DNA from: Schistosoma mansoni
Lineage: Eukaryota > Platyhelminthes > Trematoda > Strigeidida > Schistosomatidae
Direction of reading: 5' to 3'
DNA length: 64,000 bases
Assembly (NCBI RefSeq): GCF_000237925.1
Contig: NW_017386026.1
Coordinates: 1,922,001 to 1,986,000 of the forward strand
The notes beneath the pieces are model-generated. The model did not search any database and was not told the DNA's origin. It saw nothing but the letters and a program-made list of their open reading frames with translations. This document shows, piece by piece, positions 57,401-64,000 of the stretch (position 1 is the first letter of the stretch; each line of letters opens with the position of its first letter). Position numbers and translations under genes: made by a program.

Positions 57401-60323
57401 ATACTAGAGACGGTATGTACATGACTAATTTCTGTATTCTACAAAACTAATTGTTGTTTATACATTACCTGTACAAATGTGTCTGTTTCGGCCACTCAGA
57501 CAGTCATAAGTAACATGGAACTTGGGACATATGAGCAGATCTGTTGATGTCACCTTATCACTCACCCTTTTAGTCGAACTGAGACTTATAATTGTTTTTC
57601 GATAGGTATTTACGACATACACCTTGTATTCAGATTGAATAATCTTCGAATCCATTATCTGTATACAATAATGTAAATTCCGAAATTCCTCTCCAAAAGT
57701 TTCTTCATTGTTTGCAACTGTCGTACAATTAAATTTTGCTTACTCATTTTTTGTTGTATAAAGAGTTTCTCTAGGTCATTTTTTCTCCATCTACGGATTC
57801 TTAAGTTTGGCAAGGAAGAAGAAGAAACCGTCATTCTTCTGTCAGCTAGCTTTATGCCTGAACCTTTCTCTTGTTTTTCGATATTCATCGCTATATGGAC
57901 TACTCAGATGAATGAATGTCTTGATATTATTTTGCTTGAGCACGGATTATATTCTTTTCACTGGTTAGCTTGGGTATTTTGGGTAGAAGTTTCACTGTTT
58001 GAGACGCATTAGTTAAAAGTATTTCCTTTTCAATGCTGTTATTCCCATTGAGATTTGAACATAATGCTTATCAGTTTAAACTTCAGATTATTGTCAAATA
58101 AATAAATAAGAATAAAATATATAGTATTCAAACATTATATTCATGAGGAATCAACTAATTTCTAACACATTGTGTCTTGTCGCCAAAATTCATTAGTGAT
58201 TCATTTGTAATATCCAACAGCATCTTTCCTGAAAGCTTACGCTATCCCTCATGCTTAAGATCAACAAAGTTTAAGTTAATATCTTGACACCATTATTTAA
58301 ACTAATGTTGCATGATGGTCCTATGCTACCTTCGATTTAGTCACCAACCCACATCTACCTAGATGGACATCAACCTAGTACGTAGAACAAACATATTCCA
58401 ACCATCATAAGTCACATTGACACCCAAATAGAAATGCTATATAATGTGTTCTAATTCACTAGACCAAGCGTTTTATTTCACCTCCATTTAATTATAGTAG
58501 TAATCGGTAGGCATCGAGAGTTCATACTTGACTGAATCGATTCAAGTGTAATTAATTATTCTTCTGTCTTCTTCTCTTCATACTTCACACGCTGCTAAAG
58601 GTGTAAGATTACCAAACAAATTTTCCAGATCAGTGGGGACTCTCCATCTGTAAGTATTGATGCTTACATCAAAACCGCATATTGAATGCATAAATCCAAA
58701 ATCGTTCTATCTATCTACCTATCAGTTTTTACTACTTCCCTGGAACGAGAACAGTGTAATGTTGTTAGTGTTCCTAACATCTACCAGGTTATTCTCAACC
58801 ACTTGATGTAAAATGCACATACATAGGTTGTTCTATGTGCATGTTCCTATTTCTAGTTTAAAAGTTCTTATTTACTCGTAAGAGTTTTACGATAACTGTA
58901 CATCCTGTACTCGATTTATTTTTATCTGTTGTAGACTAATGTAATGAGTAAATGTGTTTATCACTAGTTATTTTATGCAAATAATTGACAGCAATATTGT
59001 CCATGATGTGATTACGTTCTTGTGCAAATCGATCATCGTCATTAGCTACATGTTTATGGATCCCGATGTATATCGATATTCCATAGTGATGCAAGCCTAG
59101 GTGTCATGTAGATTGTCAGTGTTGTTTTATTGGATAGAACTTCTCTTACAGTGAATACTGTCTGTATGTACGTGGTTCTATTGCTGATGCTCTCGTATGT
59201 AACCTACATTTTGAAAGATTCGCAAACTTAGAGGATTGAATGCGAATCCTTCAGTTCTGTATATTTTCCATTGTACCAACAATGCGCAAATATATAATTC
59301 AAAACTAAAGTCAATCGTGATTTCCACGTTTCTAATATTGCCATACTTTTTCGCTTCTAACTTTTTTGGAAGTGATTAGATCCAATATATGTTTCAAGAC
59401 AACAGCCCGAACAAATGTCTATACAGTTTTATTCAAGAATTTCATAGGATATTTATAGAATATACAAGGTTATTTAACTAAGAAATTGCCTTATCCTTTT
59501 GTAAACTTTACCAGCGTTGATTGCTTGAAAGAGAAACGGTTGAAATGCACGGATCATTAAACATATAGAGACAGTTCGTTGGAAGTCGGTTCTCCTAACT
59601 CTCCCAATTTGACAGGAAACACAGGATCTATTATACTAGTTTACTTGAAACTAGTGGACACTTTCGAACTGTTTGCTTTGATAATGGATATACAGTTCTG
59701 TCCTTTTTGTGTGCCAGGTCAATATCCACTATGGTTTACAAGAAAATTTCGAATGACATTCCAGAACAGTCCCTGAAGCCGTAGATTTGCATCTTATTTG
59801 GTGCTGCTACAGTATCGTGGGTGGTGTCTGTTAGCCTCTGTGTCAACAATCTACGAAATATCGAACTACAAGCAGCTGATAAAGTGATTTGAATTAACCA
59901 ATAGTGGTTGTTGATCGCTACATGAAACTGACGTTGTTACAAATTGACTTCATCACTCCGAGTCGTAGACTATGAAGTAGAATTCCCTTCTTCGTATCTG
60001 AAAACTGTTTATAATCTGTTAGAAGCGTGAAGATACTAATGAAAAGCATTTATGATCACTTATTGAATGATATTTTTACCAGATGTGAGTGAATAGTCGC
60101 AGCACATCGTAAACTATCAGTGTTGTTTTAATATTATATCACATTTCATTTTAAAGAAGCTGAATACACTCGAAAACTAAATAAACCAGCTATTTTTCTT
60201 CGTGTTGAGTCGAAGTTTGTTCCAAGTGGTTGGCTGGGTTTCATAATGGGCGAGAGTCGTTATATTGACTTTTCCGGGAAATATCCGTTTGAGGAAAAAT
60301 TTGAAGAATTATGCACTACAATT
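50984..60323 (+). CDS. TIR gene 2: ARM-like repeats plus TIR domain, seven exons plus a duplicated exon (3' end not found)
   Basis: Exons: 50984-51436, 51474-51617, 51656-51809, 53786-54088, 55850-55983, 56793-56925 (or the alternative 57280-57412) and 60160-60323. They join to 1485 nt (495 codons) without a stop. The N-terminal region is helical with armadillo-like VLRLLALNSENRIELVNRDI. The TIR domain starts near residue 370 with HIMISYSHNDYKIALKIKES, then [41 protein letters not shown] and [17 protein letters not shown]. The putative catalytic Glu of AEYT is kept. Intron positions and phases equal those of gene 1, so the two are duplicates. A GTGAGT donor after exon 7 shows the coding region continues; I did not find the last exon. 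A signalling or NAD-cleaving function is inferred. Confidence 0.82.
51474..51617 (+). CDS. TIR gene 2 exon 2
   Basis: It encodes AILPLTTLIICALNTALAYE...LTRYTCHDPKIK, 144 bp, phase 0. The flanking introns are 37 and 38 bp. Confidence 0.78.
51656..51809 (+). CDS. TIR gene 2 exon 3
   Basis: It encodes [20 protein letters not shown]...FDASILIK, 154 bp. Its second half diverges strongly from gene 1 (RRKNHCF against IESDDLF), three bases shorter. Donor GTAGAT. Confidence 0.75.
51960..52085 (+). mobile_element. Remnant of Sm-alpha-type hammerhead SINE in gene 2 intron 3
   Basis: B box GGGTTCAAGTCTC, then ACATTGAGATGAAGG, then CCTGAGTCCCAAGTAGGAT and AAAATCTGTATCCTGGAT, parallel the 7796-8022 copy. 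The core has lost ATGA and the CGAA box, so it is dead. Confidence 0.55.
53786..54088 (+). CDS. TIR gene 2 exon 4: armadillo-like repeats
   Basis: It encodes LRLLALNSENRIELVNRDIV...GTNELSTTIHILSSN, ending in an acidic linker with EPDIGDDQS. Acceptor AATAATAG, donor GTACGT, 303 bp. It aligns throughout with gene 1 exon 4. Confidence 0.8.
55850..55983 (+). CDS. TIR gene 2 exon 5: linker and TIR box 1
   Basis: It encodes EDTPSVVVEEGNTYHLDG then HIMISYSHNDYKIALKIKES and LENEEIK. Acceptor TTTTATAG, donor GTATTT (weak). The linker is four residues longer than in gene 1. Confidence 0.85.
55998..56025. repeat. (TA)n microsatellite
   Basis: About 14 TA units just after exon 5 of gene 2. Confidence 0.85.
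56166..56400 (-). mobile_element. Hammerhead pol III SINE, best-preserved copy
   Basis: On the minus strand: A box CAGCTCAGTGGTCTATCGG (near 56333-56349) and B box GGGTTCGAATCTTGC (56283-56297). The hammerhead (56218-56261) and a tail GGTTTTTCATGGTGG follow. It has one ribozyme arm only, unlike the foldback copies. It lies in gene 2 intron 5, antisense to the gene. Confidence 0.8.
56218..56261 (-). ncRNA. Hammerhead ribozyme, full consensus
   Basis: Stem I CACTG with CAGTG, core CTGAGGA, stem II GTCC with GGAC and a seven-base loop, GAA, short stem III ACGGCCGT and cleavage base C. Every invariant position of the hammerhead is present. The short capped stem III is as in schistosome hammerheads. 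Cleavage would trim the SINE transcript. Confidence 0.82.
56603..56714. repeat. 112-bp hairpin with 31-bp perfect inverted repeats
   Basis: The arms 56603-56633 and 56684-56714 are exact inverse copies (core GATCGTCATCAGGCTTTACT) around a 50-bp loop. It is possibly a MITE-like or foldback element in gene 2 intron 5. No clear target duplication was seen. Confidence 0.7.
56793..56925 (+). CDS. TIR gene 2 exon 6a
   Basis: It encodes [18 protein letters not shown] and [18 protein letters not shown], 133 bp. Acceptor TTTCTCAG, donor GTAAGT. It is close to identical to gene 1 exon 6 and to exon 6b. Confidence 0.83.
57280..57412 (+). CDS. TIR gene 2 exon 6b (duplicate of 6a)
   Basis: It encodes [18 protein letters not shown] and [15 protein letters not shown], 133 bp, with the same acceptor TTTCTCAG and a GTATGT donor. 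Using both 6a and 6b would add a duplicated helix and shift the phase, so they should be alternatives. Substitutions cluster at the end, next to the putative catalytic Glu. Confidence 0.75.
57413..60156. other. Gene 2 intron 6, no other feature seen
   Basis: A+T-rich intron with scattered minus-strand frames of 65-77 codons that look like chance. No counterpart of the 528-bp repeat in gene 1 intron 6 is present. Confidence 0.5.
60160..60323 (+). CDS. TIR gene 2 exon 7: C-terminal part of TIR
   Basis: It encodes AEYTRKLNKPAIFLRVESKF...[20 protein letters not shown] and [12 protein letters not shown], 164 bp, donor GTGAGT. The acceptor is a tandem AAAGAAG. Using the first AG (exon from 60157) would add one Glu; the second matches gene 1. 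Confidence 0.83.
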
Positions 60324-61283
60324 GTGAGTTTGAAAGATTTGAAATGGTATAACTGCATTTTTAGTGTCTCTTGTGTTTTATCTCCACTTCTGTCTAATCT
60401 GGTGATTTTCCAAACAATACTAAGAGTGGGGTTAGGAACTATCATGTTACCTATGACCCACCCGCTAAGGCAAGGGAAGCCACTTGATGATCATTTATCT
60501 CAAAATTTTAAGTCGAAAATCTTTCCACTCAGTACCGTATTCCTGAACACTTCCAGCCTGTTCATTAAGTATTACCTGTAAATCAAGACATTGTTTAGCC
60601 GATGAAATATTCGTGTCGATAAGAGATTTAGAACATTCAGTGCCAACTATTAGAGCTAATCAAATGACATCTGTGATTCTCATGAACTGTATGTTGGTTT
60701 ACCGTGCACGTCTTCAAAAACAGATTTCACTGGTCAAAACTCCTGAATCTCATGAAATAGACGTATGAATTGTTTGTGAAGAAAAACATAAACGTCATCT
60801 TGTAGTTATTTACTCGACCTCATTCGCTCAATGTGATCAACCTGGACTACTCACTTTTGTGGTATATTGTGTTCATTGACCTCTTATCATGTATGAACTT
60901 AGTATAATCTCTGGTGAAGTAAAGCACGCTTTTCAATTCGATTTTATTCACTAGTCACTTATGAACTGACTGGCTAGGTTACACAGCAAAATTAGACAGG
61001 CGAAATGTGCGTTGTTGAAAGTGTTTAGGCTCTGACCATTTCTCGCCGATTGAAGATTGGATAATAGCTATCTGAGCTCCTACATATAGTCAAATGTTCA
61101 TAAATGGTGCCGGTAGTGGAGAGAACAACATTGAAGTAGATAGACCAAGCTTTGTATAAAAGTACCGAGTTGACGCTTTCTGATTTCTCATTTCAGTAGG
61201 TAAATGTTGGGAACGTTCTGCTGTAGTTATGCTTTGGCAATAGAGATGGCAACAGTTCTACGTTACAGAAGGCAGTCACCCAG
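60324..61283. other. Downstream of TIR gene 2, no exon recognised
   Basis: Reading through the donor gives an open frame into the intron until 60581 but without TIR-like content. The true last exon was not found. Confidence 0.4.
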
Positions 61284-61449
61284 TCTAATTGGGTAACCTA
61301 AACTTAGGAAGTCATTGATTATTCGGCCTATCATGAAAACATGTGAATCAGTGATTAAATTGACCAACAAATATTTGCATAATGCTCACTAGGACTTCTG
61401 AAATAGCTGTTGAAACGTAAGTTCAAAGTTGAAGGCGTATCGACGAACC
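61284..61449 (+). repeat. Left arm of a perfect 166-bp inverted repeat
   Basis: It is the exact reverse complement of 63835-64000. Similarity ends sharply at 61449/63835. On the other side it reaches the window edge, so the real repeat is probably longer. Confidence 0.92.
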
Positions 61450-62464
61450 CGTCATCGTAAATCAGATGGTAACTCGAGCAAAATTTTTGACCATAGCTAC
61501 TTTGGTTTTGAATGTCTTCACAAACTCTTGCGGTTCAGAACTTTAGTTTGGTTGAATCAAACTTATCTTTGAAATTTATGCACACACGTATATTACTGGA
61601 CCGGTTTGAAGGCATTGTTTAGAAATCTGTACAGTGTTAATAAAGTAAACTCAATACATGGATACCGAAACTATTTGCCGGGAATTGTGATTACTCCTTT
61701 TGTTCTACATGCCCTAGAACCTTGCAGAAATACTCCAAGCATGTCAGTGGCTGGTAACATCTAAAAGAATTTATGATGTATATTCATGAGTTGCCTAAAA
61801 TTATATTTCGAAAATATAGAGGAAAAACATTATTTTAAGGTAATGTGGGGTTTCGAAATAGATTGCCAAAATCTCTAAATCTAAGCAGTCTAATAATGTC
61901 GTTCCCGTTATTTCCTGTGATCAATAGGATAGTTTTACATGTGTCATCAACAGTGCAAGACACTTAATCACACATTCCATAACTCTGACCTCTGCTTTGT
62001 TGTCACCGCTATTGACTGTGACCAACTAAACAAACTCGGTTGCAGAATTACTACAAAACATTTAACGCTATGAACCACTATCTAATCACCATTGTCATTT
62101 AAGTTATATCACCTTGACACTTCTCACTGAATATAACCATTAATGCCACAAAATGCCATGGTTATTTTACTCGTCAGAACAACAGTCATACATCACTTTT
62201 TACGTTATAGTAAAAAAACCTGTTCTACTGATTTAAATTATTATATACCAATTATTCTTTCCAAAACAACGATCAAATGTCGCATAGAATACATTATATT
62301 ATATTTCAATGTGATAGAAAAATATTAAAGTTAAATAAGCGTTAGTAAAGTTTCTGATCACTGATAGTAAAATCATTTATAAACAATAAACGGATTAGAG
62401 TAAAAAAATACATAAAGGAGAAGGATTTCCAGCTGATCAAAGTAGGTTTTTAAGTTGGACTCAG
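61450..62464. other. No recognised gene
   Basis: A+T-rich DNA between the inverted repeat arm and the homologous block; nothing identified. Confidence 0.4.
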
Positions 62465-63485
62465 TACTTTTTGAATCTCCATTTCTTCACATTGAAACGC
62501 ATGCATATTCTTGTGTTTTTCTGGAAGAAAAGAAACAGAATGGGCTAATTTAGATAAGGTGTAGTTACAAAATAGAGAAGTTATCAATTCAAATGATATT
62601 GTTCCACGTCAATCAATGTAAATATAGGAAGTCGAAATTACTGCTCTGACAAAATCCAGAAATTGTGAATACCCAAACACATGAAATATCCACAACACCT
62701 TTTTCCACTGGAAGTGAATGGGAAACAATCAACAAAATACATCCTATACTTTAACGGCAACTGAATTCCATTATGAAACACCTAATCAGACTCCATAATG
62801 GCGGAGTACTCTAAATATACCATATACAGATGCTCATTACTCGAAAATATAATTTAGGCGCTTTACTTAGTCGACTATGTTTGTGGTTCAGATGGCAACC
62901 AACTCCGGAGGTTTTGAACTCTTGTGTATCTTGATCTCATAAATATTGATGGAGTTTGATGAACAAGTGAGCAAGCCCTCTCGAAAAACATTCAGAGATT
63001 ATGATAGGTAGCTCCTCATTTAATACATATTAACACTGTTTACAAATAAAATATTGCATCTTATTCTGGTTCCCTTTAGTCAAAACGGTAATATCTAGTG
63101 AGAAATCGTGTAATACAAAATTGTTCGTTTAATTGAGTACGATACAACTTTGAGATTAGCTAACTTGGGTTTGAAACACAGAATGAACTGATATTTCATA
63201 TTCTTACTAGAATAACAATTTCACTCACAAAAATTTATGGAACTACAATTAGAATTCAAAAGGAAACTGAACAAACAATCAAAAAAAAATCAACTAGCCA
63301 GTATGCAAGCAACATACTTTGGTTTCTTGGGTTTTACAATGATCGATCCACGACTAATATTGTGCTACAGTAACGAAGATAAACAATATGCGTGTGTACG
63401 AATTCATGAATATATTCAATTACATATTACAAAATTAACTGGAAACTCAATTACAGAACCAAACTTCTTCCGAATGGGAGAGTGA
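62465..63485 (+). repeat. Block homologous to 11264-12260, better preserved
   Basis: It contains an 82-codon open frame (63237-63485) with MIDPRLILCYSNEDKQYACV and ending NFFRMGE. The frame has a stop just upstream of its Met, and no convincing acceptor in phase was found. It may be a lost exon, a small gene or a repeat. It lies beyond gene 2 in the same orientation, whereas its partner is convergent with gene 1. Confidence 0.5.
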
Positions 63486-63834
63486 TGTTTCTAACTGGAA
63501 TAAGTATACATATAGGGATGAGTTATTATGAGTACCAACGTAAATGATGTAGTGAATGCTCCTTATGGCTTCAGTTATTAGTGTCACCCTAAGCATAGAT
63601 CAAGACTAGTTCCGATGTTTAAGTATGCACAGTTCAGTAGTGTAGTATGAATTGTTTACGTTCTTCACACTAACAGACACCACCACTAATCCTATTGATC
63701 AACAGAGTCAAGTATGAACATTGAGTCAAACATCTTGCTCGAGTTACCACTTGACTAAAGATGAAAGTGTTATATCCACTACCTCTCTAATTGCACGTTC
63801 ATATATATTACGAGTTCACACGATATAACAGAAA

Positions 63835-64000
63835 GGTTCGTCGATACGCCTTCAACTTTGAACTTACGTTTCAACAGCTATTTCAGAAGTCCTAGTGAGC
63901 ATTATGCAAATATTTGTTGGTCAATTTAATCACTGATTCACATGTTTTCATGATAGGCCGAATAATCAATGACTTCCTAAGTTTAGGTTACCCAATTAGA
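63835..64000 (-). repeat. Right arm of the perfect 166-bp inverted repeat
   Basis: It is the reverse complement of 61284-61449 with no difference, and it is cut by the window end. Confidence 0.92.

Overview
The window is A+T-rich, intron-rich eukaryotic DNA packed with retrotransposon debris. The content points to a blood fluke (Schistosoma, probably an African-clade species): pol III-driven SINE-like repeats carrying hammerhead ribozyme cores of the Sm-alpha type, RTE- and CR1-like non-LTR elements, gypsy-like LTR elements, and introns of 36-38 bp next to multi-kilobase introns. The genus is inferred from repeat families and gene style, without any database search.

The only convincing host genes are two paralogues of a protein with an armadillo-like helical N-terminal part and a C-terminal TIR domain. 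Gene 1 is on the minus strand with seven exons between 30079 and 15388 (485 codons seen). Gene 2 is on the plus strand with seven matching exons between 50984 and 60323 (495 codons seen). They lie head to head about 21 kb apart, share all six intron positions and phases, and are open throughout every exon. The start codon is in the first listed exon, behind a likely splice or trans-splice acceptor. Splicing continues past the last TIR exon in both, and I could not find the terminal exon. In gene 2 the middle TIR exon is tandemly duplicated with matched phases, so it looks like a mutually exclusive exon pair.

Left flank (1-12.4 kb): the 5' half of a decayed gypsy-like element with LTR and primer site, RTE and CR1-like remnants, two foldback hammerhead SINEs, a solo LTR, and a block homologous to 62.5-63.5 kb. 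At 12.4-14.7 kb is an LTR element encoding only a gag-like zinc-knuckle protein. The introns of gene 1 hold LTRs, SINEs, a 528-bp-class repeat and a young 5'-truncated RTE copy.

Spacer (30-51 kb): a 992-bp miniature LTR element with identical LTRs (TRIM-like), an LTR of another family, a 2.5-kb element with 138-bp inverted termini, CR1-like remnants, and an RTE-like element split by a nested second copy. The insertion fused parts of the two copies into one 804-codon frame.

Right flank (60-64 kb): a perfect 166-bp inverted repeat surrounds the second copy of the flanking block and runs off the window. No rRNA, CRISPR array, operon or bacterial feature was seen.
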